Source: Ottelia alismoides
Lineage: Eukaryota; Streptophyta; Magnoliopsida; Alismatales; Hydrocharitaceae
Assembly (NCBI GenBank): GCA_037367405.1
Contig: JAZKJV010002334.1
Location: forward strand, 620,001 to 684,000
Reading direction: 5' to 3'
DNA: 64,000 bases
The notes under the pieces are model-generated. The model made no database searches and was not told the origin of the DNA. It saw only the letters and a program-made list of their open reading frames with translations. A program made the position numbers and the translations under genes. Positions 10,085-21,940 of this stretch are shown here, in pieces (the first letter of the stretch is position 1; each line of letters opens with the position of its first letter).

Positions 10085-12310
10085 TATGATCATACCTCTA
10101 AGCATGGAACTCCAAGTGATCCCTCCTCTTTAGGGAGCTTAACAATATCCCAATAAACCAACTATATACCCGATAAATTCTGGATGAACGTACCCCATAA
10201 GAATCTCCGCATAATCATTTTGAGGAGATAATGCACCCATACGGCATCAATCTCTTCAAAATGAAGACAACTGAGATAGCCGTGAGAATGGCCTTCACTA
10301 AGACTAGTCCTCCTCGAGACATAACGGATGCCTTCCACTTGGCAAGTTTATACTCCATCTTCTCTACAACTGATAACCAAATTGACAAATGGAGACGATC
10401 ATTGTTTAAAGGCAAATACATCTAACAAATTGGTTGCAAGACACAAGCAATGCCTAGCTCCATTTGCATCTACTTCTAATAGATTTAAGGGAATTGCAGT
10501 CGACTTGTCCCTGTTGAGCGTCAAGCCAAAGAAATCACTAAAATGTCAAGCACTGTAGTCATTCCCTTCACTTCTTCCTTACCTCTGTCAATAAAGAATA
10601 TAGTGTCATCCACGAACTATAAAATGGGGTGGAAATCTCTCCAATATTGTACCTCGTGAAGATGCCTTGGTGAACCACTTACTCCACCAGTAATGTAGGT
10701 ACATCTACGACCATAAAAAAAGAACGATTGCCAGTGGGCATCCATGATGAACTCTTCACTAATTTTGGAATAAACCCCCTTCAAGTTGTTTGTCCACTAG
10801 TACAGAATAAGACAAGATAATAATGTACCTTTTCATCCATGAGATCTATACATCTAGAGAGACACATCTGCCAAGGCTATCTAGAGAACCGTCAGGTCAC
10901 ACTATCACATGCTTTGAAGAAATCTACTTTCTAAAGTGCATTATTTGTCCATTGCCTCTACTAAGATACAATTTATGTGGACATTGCCAAGGTGTCACAA
11001 GTCTATCTCCAACGGATGAATGCATACTACACTGGTGAAACAAGTTCATCCAAGTCATCCTCAAGCATGTTCGCTAAAATTTAGGATATTGCAAGAAAAA
11101 TGGCATTCGAAAGTGCAATGGTGTGAAAATCCCCTACCCTTGTTGACAGCTCCATCTTTAGCAACAAGAACAAATGTGCTCGGTTAATCATGCCAAACTC
11201 ATCGATTACTGCCATTACACCCTCCCCTGGCATGTTCCAGAATTTTTGGTAGAAAAAACTTGGGAAGTCATATGGCCCCAACGCTCCATCTGTATTTAAC
11301 ACCATCACCGTTGTATTCACCTCGTCCCGGTTAAAGGCCCTCATAAGGTCGGTACATCGAGAGCCACAAATAATGGGGGCGCTCGTACCTGCCCATCTCC
11401 AATATATGTCCACCTCTCTATCAATATGCTTAGATGTACTATAGAGAAAGATAAAGATAAACTCGTGTTCGCAAAAGACTTTCTTAAGTTTTTGAACTAA
11501 ACTTTTGATAATAATCTCGACATTTCGTCCCTATGCCTGATGCTTGCTCACTAGAAGAGTCAAGCGAGAACAGCTAGTTTATAAGAGTACAAAAAAAAGG
11601 TCAGAAAGTCGAGCAAACGCAAGGTACATCATTAGAGGGGGCCGAAAGATAGAGGGGCAGCATGGAGAAGGTATTCTCATAAAAGAAATCAAGGATAAGG
11701 AGGTCAGAATGATATATGGGGATGCGAGCATTTCGAACAACATATTTCATACTATTTAACATCTTTATATAGAAATAAAATATACAGTTTCTTTATAAAA
11801 TATATAGTTGAACTATAGATATATGTAGTGCAAACTTTCACACTAGCAAAGTGACGTAGGTGCACAAGAATATCGAGCGCAACCATCAAGTTGCTTCATC
11901 TGGGGGAAAGAATCATATACATGTAGGTAATTAGAAGGAAAAATAGCCGTAAAAATCTTTCTGGTGTATCATTTGTAGCAGAACTATGAACGAGAGCTAG
12001 CAATACATACTGAATTGAAAAAGTTCCTAAGAAACAGCATGGAAGAGTCACATTATTAAGGAGTGAGGTCCAAGAATGAAAAAGAGTAGAATTACAGTAT
12101 GAATTGAGAGACTCTGCGGAAGTAATCTAACAATGCTCTTCCCATCTCCCGTTTTCCTTCCACGCGAGTATTGTTTACTACCACGACATGCACAAAGTTA
12201 CGTTTTCTTTTGCTACTGGAAATTATATGGAAATGTTTCTTGTTGGTGTCCCCTTCTTTAATCCATTTATGCATGGATCTTTGCTTACATCTTTGATATG
12301 ATTCCTGCAC
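10085..12310 (-). pseudogene. Degenerate LINE reverse transcriptase
   Basis: Pieces on the minus strand follow the order of plant LINE ORF2. HKWIKEGDTNKKHFHIISS (12,310-12,092) is the linker before the RT. FNRDEVNTTVMVLNTDGA, then LGPYDFPSFFYQKFW and VIDEFGMINRAH (11,413-11,081) form the RT N-terminus. Around 10,930 KVDFFKACDSV retains the first catalytic aspartate. VEKMEYKLAKWKASVMSRGG (10,421-10,215) is the post-RT block. Many stops and frameshifts separate them, and 11,420-11,990 is unrelated insertion. No 3' tail or target duplication was fixed. Confidence 0.75.
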
Positions 12311-12589
12311 TCCTCCAAGATAACTCTTTGAAATTTTGACCTCAATTATAGTTCCTCTTAGGATAAATATATACCATCTTCTTTTTTGTCCAATCTCTAG
12401 ATTTTGAATTATGTTTTAGTACAAGTACTCTTCCGTAGTTTTGTAACTCCTTATGGGTACAAAGTTTCCCATGCAGCATGACCCATTTTGGAATGATTGT
12501 TAAGCCCGTAGACTAAATTGTCTCCATTGCTCTGCCACTAGAGATCTTTGAAGCCATCCTCTGATAACCAAGATCTATCAAATCTAAAA

Positions 12590-12900
12590 ATGAGTGAGGT
12601 ATGATCTCGTTCCCGGAATCCCACATTAGTGGTGTGTAGTCATATATAAATCATAGACGAAAGAAGCAATTGCCAAAGGAAAAGCATCCAACAGCTCAAC
12701 TGACACATGGGAAAAGTCCAACATAGATGGAGACCCAAGTGTCTCCATGTAAAACATATGCTGCATCAACTACCTCCAGCTGAAGATCTCCCACCAATTC
12801 CTCAAAATCATTAGACCATGGATCTTGACCCTCTTGAAGACGAGGTCGGTCGGAGGAGAGAAGAGTCACGTTGAAACTGGGAGCACTAGATGCAAAGCAA
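12590..12900. other. No gene recognised between the two LINE pieces
   Basis: A minus-strand frame of 84 codons (12,950-12,696) has no recognised motif. The plus strand immediately downstream is the LINE ORF1 remnant, so this may be its upstream part. Confidence 0.35.
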
Positions 12901-13330
12901 TTTTGATAGGATTCAGTGATAACAGGGATTTTGTTAAAATCTATATGCATTAGGAGATTTAAGTGGTCACCTTACTTTTCAACAAATTTGAGAACTTCGC
13001 AAGTGCCCATTTGGGTTGGTTTGCCAAGTCTAAATGTGTATCTCCATAATCCTGGGGCAATTAAATCTATTGCGCATATTTGGGAGATACATCTGTGGAC
13101 AAAGATGTGGTGGAATTCAATAGACCTAGCTATGTGAGGATTTTTGTGGAAGTTGACCTTACGCAGCCAAGGATTCCATATGTATTGATTAGAAACGGGA
13201 ATCAGATTTCTAAACAAAAAATCATTTATGAAAAGATTCCAAAAAATTGTTAATGCTGTTGTATACTTGGGCATAATTCAGAAGATTGTAGAGTCAACGG
13301 AACACAAAAGAAGGTTGAGGAAGTAGATAG
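12900..13330 (+). pseudogene. LINE ORF1 remnant (DUF4283 / zinc-knuckle type)
   Basis: On the plus strand RFKWSPYFSTNLRTSQVPIW followed by VGLPSLNVYLHNPGAIKSIA matches the DUF4283 region of plant LINE ORF1 proteins. After stops the knuckle-like end follows: NAVVYLGIIQKIVEST corresponds to a CxxC...GHxxxxC knuckle with cysteines lost. It lies opposite in strand to the RT fragment at 10.1-12.3 kb, so it belongs to a second LINE insertion or the locus was inverted. Confidence 0.6.
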
Positions 13331-13559
13331 AAACAAGAAATTTTGGGTTCGTAAAGGAGTCTCAAATACACGGCTATAATTGTGGATATACCACAACAGC
13401 CACAACATAGGCTCCAAGCAGATGATGAATTGCAACTTAAACAACAAGGAGTCTTTCAAGGACTTGACAAGCCTGAGTACATCAGCTTTCTCTTGAGCAG
13501 CAACAGACACTTCCTTCCTCTCAGTCAAAAGTTGAGCATCAGCAACACCTAAACTTGAG

Positions 13560-14282
13560 GGATGAGGTGGAGCAGTTACCAGTCCCTATTGAGGTGAAAA
13601 GTCTTTTTCACTTGAAGAATTACGTTTTGAGCTTATTAATAAACTCAAAAAAAATCTATGCAAAAGAACAAGCCTTATATCGAGGGGCGTGTGGAGAACC
13701 AATGCTCAGGCGAGGAACAGCATATGATGGTTGAGCAGATAGAGCAGCCAAATTTGGAAAAAGCAATTAATTCTCTGATGGCTACAGCCACAACAGCAGT
13801 TACAGCCCCTTGTGACAGCACATTTACAGAGCAGAAGCAGCTTGGTGAATCCTTTTTTTCGTTTCCGCCCTTCAACAACAGCCTTTAGTGAACCAGCAGA
13901 ATTCAAGGGCTACTTCTATACTGCAGCTGCATCAGGGGGATCATCTTCGCAACAGCAGTATGCCAGCAGCAAGACTTGGAAGTGAAGATGATGCAGAATC
14001 CACATGTCGCATATGTGGCTATTTCACATCAGCAACAGCAGCATTACGGTTTCTCACCTCAGCAGAAGAATCATTATTGTGATTTTACATACAGGTTTGG
14101 TTCCCAAAAATAAGGTCATTCGTCCTAGCTAGATAACCCAGAGAGCTACCAAAGCAAGAGAGACATCATCCGTGGAGTTGCTCCCCACCATCCGGATCGA
14201 GCTCCAAAACGTCGCTGCGTCGTCTATCTTGAGCCAAGGCAAGCCCAGCTCTCTCCAAACCCCGACCGAGAATCAAACTTAA
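13560..14282 (+). other. Q/A-rich broken coding-like stretch, unassigned
   Basis: The plus strand holds CAG/GCA-rich text with short frames at 13,658-13,888 and 13,888-14,082. These contain poly-A/T/Q-biased residues such as SATAALRFLTSAEESLL. It may be the downstream low-complexity part of the LINE ORF1 gene just upstream, or unrelated. No domain is recognised. Confidence 0.3.
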
Positions 14283-14285
14283 TTT

Positions 14286-14653
14286 TTAAAAGAAAGACCC
14301 ATGAGAACCTTGAAAACTCATCAACACGAGATAAAATATGCGCCCTTGATAATCAGGGATACGACTGGGACCCCAAATATCGAAATGAATAAACTCAAAC
14401 AGACTATGACCACTCCGACCCTGACGACACGGGAAAGTGGACTGATGATGCTTCCCAAGCTGGCAGGCCTCCCACTGAAAGGTAGAGGGAGGAGAAATCT
14501 GTGAAAGAACATGACACGGCTTTTGTAGAGGAAGATGACCAAAACGAAGATGCCACATATAAAGAGACGCAGATCCGATGCGAAGAGAAGAGGCACCAGC
14601 ATAAGGAGACTGCACAAGTTTGCAGAGACCTCCTTACTTACGGCCAGAACCAA
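14286..14653 (-). pseudogene. copia GAG-pre-integrase and integrase N-terminus
   Basis: ASLYMWHLRFGHLPLQKP is the LWHxRLGH motif of the gag_pre-integrase domain. EACQLGKHHQSTFP is the C..CxxGK zinc-binding end. HFDIWGPSRIPDYQG carries the first integrase aspartate. A frameshift or deletion follows shortly after SFQGSHGSFF. It was joined to the gag-protease part on the right before a LINE inserted at 14,740-16,197. Confidence 0.8.
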
Positions 14654-14739
14654 TCACCATGCCCATTAAAATATCCTGAAATACAAAAGCAAATGGATCA
14701 AAAATGGCATTACAATGTAAATCCTTGGTGATTTGACTA

Positions 14740-16197
14740 TTTTTTGAAGCCAAACAAAGGGGAAACACTCAAGGGTGCCCACCCCAGAATTTTATTAAGA
14801 ACCAGGAAAAAAGTACATGTGAAAAAGTTACAAGAGCCAGGCCTCCAACAGCCCCTCCACCTCTTTCTCCTGAAGAGCCATAAGAAAAAACCAATCCTCT
14901 CTCGAAGGCCAAGCCTCCACAAGAAATGGCAATTCCTAACCAAGCCAGCCGATTGCGAGGGAGGCGATTTGCAGATCGTCGCATAGGCCTTTCTGACCGA
15001 GAAGGAACCCCCTCTCCATGCCCAGTGATGTCGCTCCTCAGACAGACCACCAATAGCCCTCAAGGAGTCTAGCAGGAGGAGAAATTCCCCTAAACGTTGG
15101 TCCGAAAAGCTCGCACGGAACAACGGCACCCAGTTCCTATCGCCCCAACAGAAGGCAACCCGCATGTTACGATCAGTAGTCAGAGCAAACAAGCGCGGAA
15201 AACATGTACAAAGCGCTCTCCCATCTGTCCAGTCATCCGTCTAAAAAGCAAAGGACTCTCCATTACCAAGAACTGACCAGAAAAGCCTATGAAAGCGAGG
15301 GAGGGTCGCAAGGATGCCCCTCCAAAAAGGGGAAGGCGTGAGGCTCCGGGAAGCCCTCTCCGATGAGGTACCATTCACCACATAAATACGACAGATAAGA
15401 TCAGTGCAGAGGTCGTCATTGCTCCCCCAGATTCTGCTCACCCACTTCAGCAACAAGGCCACATTCATCGCATCAAGTCGTCTGACCTCCAGACCACCTT
15501 GATCCTTCGGAAGGGTGATAGTCTCCCAATTAACCATGTGTATGCCAGCAGCGTCCTGGCCACTTTTGCCCCACAAGAATCTCCGCATTAGTCTCTCAAG
15601 TCATACACGAATACCAACTGGCAAAAGGCACGTAGACATGAAGTAGAATGGAACCGCATAGATCACCACCTTCAGAAGCACAAGACGGCCTCCTATAGAA
15701 AGGATCGAGGACTTCCAACCTGCGAGCCTCTTTTCTAGCTTCTCGACAATAGGTAGCCAATCTCCCAACTTTGCCCTACCAGAGGTCAAAGGAACCCCCA
15801 AGTAGTGAATGGGAAGAGTGCCACACTCCGTGCCTAGCGCCCGACAACATTGTCATGTCTCCTCAACAGATAAGGCAAACGGAACCAAGGAGGATTCGTT
15901 AGCATTCTGCACTCACCTCACCAAACAGCTCGAGAGTGACCGTCATGTCGTTGACCTTGTCCTTACCCACCCCCCACTCTCTCAATGAAGAAAATGGTGT
16001 CATCAGCGTACTGGAGAAGAGGGATCTTTATGCCATCCCTCGAGTAACCACATGTGATCCCACTGTCCTGCACATGGGCCACCATGCAGGCAAGAACGTC
16101 GGATGCAATGATGAAAGGTAATTGTACGTGATCCCACTATCCTGCACCTATGCCATCCCTCCAGTAACCACACGTGATCCCACCACGTCAGATGCAA
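14740..16197 (-). mobile_element. 5'-truncated LINE nested in copia, 14-bp TSD
   Basis: The target duplication TGGTGATTTGACTA is perfect at 14,726-14,739 and 16,198-16,211. The minus strand encodes the C-terminal part of LINE ORF2. It starts after the RT core with LGDWLPIVEKLEKRLAGWKS (15,801-15,601), continues MRRFLWGKSGQDAAGIHMVN (15,588-15,241), and ends with the zf-RVT region WRGGSFSVRKAYATI...GFFLWLFRRKR (15,192-14,737). The 3' end is a short A run (TTCAAAAAA) next to the duplication. 16,029-16,197 holds a rearranged partial repeat (TATGCCATCCCTC.AGTAACC twice). Confidence 0.88.
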
Positions 16198-16326
16198 TGG
16201 TGATTTGACTAATAGATAGTAAATTCATGGAAAACTCAGGAGCATAAAGAACATTCTAAAGTCTCATGGTAGGAGTTAACTGCACCTCCCCCTGACCAGT
16301 GATTTGGGAGTGTGTCCCATCTACTA

Positions 16327-17415
16327 TCATAACAGATCATTCGAGCTGGGTTGGACTGAAAGCGCTAAACTGACCTCTATCACCACAAAGATGATGGGAT
16401 GCACCAAATTCCATGATCCATTCTGACAAGTCTGTCTGTAACTAGTAAAGGCATATGTTGTACCTAATGTAGATGTTGATGCAGAGGCAGCTACCACTGA
16501 GGATCCAGAAGGAGAGTTGGTTGACCCAGGAGTAGGCATTCTTGCCACAAGTTTGTCAAATCTCTGATCAGATACAGGTGAGGAACTGCTGAATTTGTTC
16601 TGTGACACGTGCTGAAGTTGGGAACCCATACTTGGATTAGCATGTTTCCACAGAGTAACCTGGTATATGACAATAAGTACAAGGCTGATGAGGGGGTCGA
16701 CTACCCCCTCCCCACCCACGTCCACCTCGACCACGAAACTGTGAGGGGGCTCATCTACCACGAGATGATGCCATGGTTGAAGATTTTGTGATAGCTGAGT
16801 ACCACCAGAAGATATGAAGAGCCTACTCAATCTGCGATATGCCTCCTCCATTGGAGGTATTGTGGCATCAGTAAGAATCTGTGCTCTAGTTGTATCATAC
16901 TCAGGGTCGAGAGCCGCTAGGAAAACTCCCGTCATTACCAAATCCCTATATACCTTGAGCAGCTGAGGTGTGGCAGTCAAGGGAATGTAACCATGTAACT
17001 TCTCAAACATACCCCTTAGAGAAATGTAAAGGGTATGGAGAGGACAACCATTCTTCTTCGACGTAAAGATGTCGTACTGGAGTTGTAAAATATTCGACTC
17101 GTTCTTCATCGGAGAGTATGTAGTGGCAAGAATGTCCCACATAGCCTTACTTGTGGGCTGACTCAGTATGTCATTGGTCATCTCCATGGATACTATTCTG
17201 GAAAGCCATACACGTGCATAAGCATCGTTTGCCTCCCATGAGGCATTAATCCCAGTCTTGTCAACGGGCTCCTCATGTGTGAGGATATGCTTCTTGCATT
17301 AGACTCATGAACTGCTTGGCCCACAATTCATATTCGTTTCGTCCATCTTCACAATAGGTGTTGGACCTTTGAATGCACCCAGGGATGGAATATATGATTT
17401 ATTATCTAACATGAT
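16327..17415 (-). pseudogene. copia gag (UBN2-type) remnant
   Basis: The open part (17,187-16,327, 286 codons) has the copia gag block SKAMWDILATTYSPMKNESN, then ILQLQYDIFTSKKNGCPL and LHTLYISLRGMFEKLHGYIP, as in UBN2 gag proteins. AALDPEYDTTRAQILTDATI and PPMEEAYRRLSRL are also typical. The N-terminus starts near 17,415 (MLDNKSYIPSLGAFKG) and is separated by a stop and frame change. At the C-terminus FSSSSPVSDQRFDKLVARM leads to a spacer; the zinc knuckle is not preserved, and a protease is not recognisable. Confidence 0.78.
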
Positions 17416-17726
17416 GATAACAATCACTAAGACTGGGGTTGCAAACTGCAAGAAAAAATATCTACACAGACATATGGGAAGATGATTGTGGGTGTAGACT
17501 CATACCACAATCACTTCCATTCTTCGGTGACTCTTTTGGGTGATTAGGGTATATTAGATAGTCACGCTCCACCCTAGAACCCAAGAGCAGGAAGTCTTAA
17601 GCAACAGGGAGCAGGCCGAGGCAACTACGGTGAGGAGGCGGGCCGCAGCTGCGGCATACAGGCAGGCCACATGCCCGCATCGGTGCTACTAGCGTGCAGG
17701 TATGCAGGTGGCGCATCGGTGGTTGC

Positions 17727-17890
17727 TTGGACCATTGTTTTGAAAAACGTGCCTCGAGGCGCTGAGGCGTACACCTCGAGGCATTTTTCAAGGAAAAACA
17801 CCTAGAGGCTATAGCCTCATTCAGCCTCAATGAGGCGTGCGCCTCGAGGCTTATGAGGCGCGCCTCGAAGCGCTGCCTCATGAATGGGTG
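17727..17890. repeat. CCTCGAGGC-rich transposon end
   Basis: Starts TTGTTTTGAAAAACG and carries repeated palindromic CCTCGAGGC and GAGGCGC blocks. The same type of end is found at 23,385-23,465 and 24,450-24,575. This copy seems to be a short or partial derivative of a hAT-like family with subterminal repeats. Confidence 0.55.
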
Positions 17891-17891
17891 G

Positions 17892-18540
17892 TTTTTTTAC
17901 TTTATTTTTCTGCAATATTTTTTCCTTTCCTTTTTTATTGTGAGCTTTTCATCTTTCGTAGACATATTTTCCAGTCTTTAAGCTCATGATTCATTGAAAT
18001 GTATTTTTTTATTTATTAATGTATTAAGCTTATTTTTAATTTGTTATGCATGTTTTTTTTATAAATCAGCATGAACAAAAAATTGAGTCCTGAGTCCTTA
18101 AATCTAATACCTCTATTCTTTAGTATGAATCAAGCATAAATGCTTTCCTTATTAAAATGTTTGGATTCAAGTCCCCTACTTTGACCTAAATTTTGAAAAA
18201 GTATTTTTTGTAAACATGTCTCATATTTTCTTCTATTCAATCGGGACTAAATTAATACACATCAAAGCATGCATGAACAAAGATGATCATAACATGCAAT
18301 ATTCAAGTATTTTATCCCCCAATCATTATGGTAAAGTAAAAAGCGATCACAGATTCACTGCTTACTGTCTTATCCTTCTCAATTGAATGATACATATCAC
18401 ACCTAATTTTGAAAATGGTATGTTATATCTAGTCCCTTTAGTTAAATTTTATTCAAACCTTTAAATTTTGCGGAGAGTTACCCATTATTGTGCTTACATA
18501 TCCATATTTACTTGACTGGTGGGGAGAGGATTTTAGGGCA
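17892..18540. other. copia leader region, no gene
   Basis: AT-rich sequence between the CCTCGAGGC element and the primer binding site. It is probably partly copia leader and partly inserted material. No frame of interest. Confidence 0.4.
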
Positions 18541-18560
18541 CGGGCTCCAATCTAGGACCG

Positions 18561-18574
18561 TTGCTCTGATACCA
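18561..18574 (-). promoter_or_regulatory. Primer binding site of the 14-18 kb copia
   Basis: On the minus strand TGGTATCAGAGCAA directly follows the LTR end, matching initiator tRNA-Met. Confidence 0.85.
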
Positions 18575-18722
18575 TGTTGAAAAATGTAAAGAGAAAAGTT
18601 GTATTCCACGTAACCCTAGAGCTCACTTATATAGGAGAAAAGCTCTAGGGATAAATGACATAAAGAAGACTGAAGAAATAGAAAATTACAAATAAAGACA
18701 ACGACATATAATTATCTCAACA
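18575..18722 (-). repeat. 5' LTR of the 14-18 kb copia
   Basis: 148 bp from TGTTGA to CTCAACA on the plus strand (inverted termini TG...CA). It holds a TTATATAGG box. Length and layout match the LTRs at 48,467-48,614 and 53,009-53,157. No partner LTR is present on the truncated side. Confidence 0.8.
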
Positions 18723-18729
18723 TAATCAG

Positions 18730-20030
18730 TATTCATACCTTACAAAAAAATAAAAATTGTGTTTGTATGTATATCCATGTCAGAAAAAATAATTCTCATA
18801 TCCCTTTCCATATCCATATATGCTAAAAAAATTAAAAACCTAACATGAGATAGCAGTCTTTTGAACAAACCCAGACTATCTTATCTGTTAAAGACCGACC
18901 CAATTGAGACTTCGATACAAAGCAAGCACATAACCAAAGAAGAGAGGTGACAAGAAGAGGCCCTACTCTACTATAATCTCGGACAAACACCTTTCTCCCT
19001 GAACATCTTTCTCTGACCTCTCGATCATCCCATAACATAAGCAGAAAGAGCTCAAGGGGTCATTCAGAGCTTTCTGCGGTCTGGCCAATCAATCAGAGCT
19101 AGCAGCTTTTCGCGGAGCGTCTGGTCGAGCGAAATGGCTATATAAATCTTTGTCGAGATATTGAGGATTGGCCTATATGACAAGTTAGTTCTTCACCCAT
19201 ATTTGTCTTCTAAAGATATATATATGGCTGTGGCCTCTCAACAACTAGTAATATCAAGTCACATGAAGATGCAGAAAGCTCATTGGCTTCTAGCCCGGGG
19301 TCGATCTCCACTGGTACGACATGAAGTGGAGAGTAGTGGGATAGGGCCATTGGTTACCCGGGATGAGGGGGACAAGTCCATTGCTCCAGATGATGAAGTC
19401 TATATACTGGTTGGAAGGTTGCACTTGCTTGCCTCGTTGCCTGAAGGAAAAGTAGAAGGCCAGAGTTGGAAGCTACGTCGGGATAGGGGATGATACACAA
19501 GGGCGATTCGAGAAAGGAAATCGAGAATGAAGAATGAGAGCTACTGGACCTTACTACTAGCAAATGGGCAAAGGTAACATGAAGAAAAGGGAACTAGGAT
19601 CTGAGCCGACTATCACCATTATTTATCCATATCCGCAAAAAAATCATATTTAATATATTTCATCCATGTAATAGATATATTAATATATATGTATATGCAT
19701 ATGCTAGAATATTTTGTAACCATATTTATATCAGTATCTTAAAAGTTTTGAAAACGGTATCCTATCTATATATGTATCCGTAAAAGAATATCCCATATCC
19801 ATGTCAGTCCATATATGCGTATATTTGTAACTTATCTGACCTTTTGCATTCATATATTTGTATCCATATCAGTATCCATATACACATGTCCAAGAAAAAC
19901 TACACCCATGTCGGAATCAAAAATATATCCAAAAAAGAAAAACACATATCCATGATTCCATGTCAGTATCCATATATCTGTAACAATGATAAATTAATTA
20001 AAAAAATATTGCAGAAGAATATATTCCTTA
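18730..20030. repeat. ATATCCATATC-rich degenerate repeat, interrupted
   Basis: Variants of ATATCCATATC, often followed by TGTCAG, recur at 18,770-18,840 and 19,620-19,990. The unrelated stretch 18,845-19,610 separates them. This looks like a transposon with subterminal repeats into which other DNA was inserted. Confidence 0.45.
18845..19610. other. Coding-poor insert of different composition, origin unknown
   Basis: Base composition is more balanced than the flanks. The plus frame at 19,161-19,493 (110 codons) has no recognisable domain. The text style (purine-rich AGAAGAGAGG stretches, few transposon motifs) resembles plant organellar intergenic DNA, but I cannot confirm this. Confidence 0.3.
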
Positions 20031-20034
20031 GCAT

Positions 20035-20222
20035 TTGTAAGGAATAGATCCCAATTCCTATGAGGATACTTAGGAATGGCTATTCCCATGTATAAGGGAA
20101 TATGGTTTCCATTGTAATGGTTATTCCTGCCTTTATATGATCCAACAAACACAAGAATGGAACCGACAGAGGAATTGTAATCCCATTCTCAAATCTATTC
20201 CAGTATAACAAACAGGGCCCGA
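20035..20222. repeat. MITE-like GGAATAG...CAAACAGGGCCC element
   Basis: Repeated GGAAT/ATTCC words and the terminal ACAAACAGGGCCC are typical of short plant DNA-transposon MITEs. No target duplication was identified. Confidence 0.4.
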
Positions 20223-20309
20223 GCGCATGCTTCATCAACTCGATGTTCCTTGAAAAGATAAGAACGCCATTTACACGAGAAACCCTCCTCTTCACCATAG
20301 GTTCTCGTT

Positions 20310-20950
20310 AGTAAATCAGAGTCTTCTCCTTCGAATCATGCCTTCACCCTGATCCCATGAATTCAGCATCAGAGCACCGTTACTTGACAGGCCAAGCACG
20401 CATGCAGCGCACCCATCCAACAAGATGACATCACCTGAAAAAGAAACCCATAATCTCCTTCTGACGTTTGACTCAGCAGCATGAGGGTCCAGACCTCCCT
20501 CCAAAATTGTGCCTATTAGGATCCCATCATGTTTCCCCAGCCTCACCGAGCATGTTGGAAAATTATCTCTCTTAACCACTTATGTGAAAGATCAATCGAC
20601 ATGCAACCACTCCATTGCCACCAGCTCTTACGTTCTTCTGTAGCTATGATCGCATCTCTTCTTGAGTCTTCACTGGCCCATTCTGAACACATGCCTCATC
20701 GTGTAAGAATCTCGATGGTGGCCCCATCCTTAGCAAGTGAAACATCAAACTAGTGCCAAGCAGACCACTGAGAGATGACAATGGACATTGCATTCAAAGC
20801 ATTGCAGCCCCAAGAGAGGGCACTTCCAATGACACCAAAAGACAACCCCCTCAGTCTATGCCTCCCTCAGTTCGATGGCCCTCCAGAACCCAAACCATGA
20901 CCCCTCTCGGGTCGACGTCCTCTCTTCCTCTTGTTCATTCTCTTTGAGTT
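20310..20950 (-). other. Broken coding-like stretch, function not recognised
   Basis: The minus frame 20,579-20,316 (87 codons, ILIGTILEGGLDPHAAESNV, then ILLDGCAACVLGLSSNGALM) looks protein-like. Upstream frames (WWQWSGCMSIDLSHKWLREI) continue the impression but contain stops. I recognise no family. It may be a decayed transposon protein or a host gene fragment. Confidence 0.25.
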
Positions 20951-21712
20951 TCAAATGTATCATATGTTTATACAAGTCCATGTTGGATTAGAGTTCTGAA
21001 TCATCCTTTGTACGATAGTTCTTCCACCAAGCTAAAAGAGATCCACTGTCACCGCCAAGGATGTAGCAGAAGTACGAATGAACCTGATAAATCTTATGTT
21101 GTGATTGTTTTCTTATTAGTTTATACATATGTTTGAATTGTACTCCACTTCCACTAGATGTGACATATATAAAGGAACATAAAAAGACTACAAAGAAGTT
21201 CTTGCAATTCCACCGAAATTCCATCGAAATTCTGTTTTGGTCGATACCGAAATGGTGACCGAAACTGACATTTAAGGCCTTGCAAAGAACTAGCTTGAAG
21301 AGCTCATAAGTTTAGAAAGGATAAATTCAGAAACACTAACTAACAAGCTTCTCTTGTCGCTTGTGACACAAGATAAAAAGATGTTTGGACATAAAAGTGA
21401 GTTTTATTTATCAAGGGCGACGAGGCAAAGATGATTTTGAACACCAGGAGTGAGGTTGTGCTGAATAACAAAGCAGCAATGCAGGTTGATGGGCAGAAGT
21501 TTCTGGATTTCATTCTTTATTAATATAAAATGCTGATGATAGTATAAAGTGGTCTGCAATATAGTTGTATATTGCTGTTTCATGTTCATCCATAGAGCAA
21601 GCAATGTTTATAATCTTGATAGCAACCCCAGAATGGGATCGCTGCAACCTCGTTAATCTAGATCCATCACTTTTTTTACATAAAAACATCAATTTTGAGA
21701 CACTCAATAAAG

Positions 21713-21940
21713 CTAAGAAATCAAGACATCTAAAATCAAGCATGTGAGGTCATACCATTCCATGATTAAACAATTAAAAAATAGTGTTGACAGCAACAAA
21801 AACCTGTGAAAGGAAATAATTCCTACTTTAAATTTAATCTTTTTGAGGACTTTTCCATCGACATGTGAAAAGCTTACGAGTATATATTTGGCTATGCCAT
21901 GTATCAGATAAGTTCCAACTGCAAACAAGGGAGTAATTAC
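21713..21940 (-). other. ALF4 exon-end read-through and candidate last intron
   Basis: If the GT after GAACCG at 21,941 is not used, the frame stays open for about 75 more codons to a stop at 21,713 (ITPLFAVGTYLIHGIAKYIL...). None of that resembles ALF4. A weak ALF4-like segment in another frame (FLALLSVSKLMFLCKK, about 21,725-21,660) follows a TTGATTTTAG acceptor-like site but would meet a stop in the expected phase. The true C-terminal exon is either mutated here or lies to the left of the window. Confidence 0.35.

Larger units (their letters stand above)
14285..18722 (-). mobile_element. Degenerate Ty1/copia element, 3' half missing
   Basis: A minus-strand copia with its 5' LTR at 18,575-18,722, tRNA-Met primer site, gag (17,415-16,327) and a GAG-pre-integrase/integrase start (14,653-14,286). 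It stops near 14,285 with no reverse transcriptase, RNase H or 3' LTR, so the right half is deleted. It is the same family as the copia at 48,467-53,157: LTR lengths are about equal and the gag, pre-protease spacer and integrase sequences align. A LINE (14,740-16,197) and a CCTCGAGGC-rich element (17,727-17,890) are inserted in it. Confidence 0.8.

Noticed and set aside
20035..20300. Terminal ALF4 exon in the 20-kb region
   Set aside because: No match to the family's C-terminal block in any minus frame. The sequence is a MITE-like repeat.
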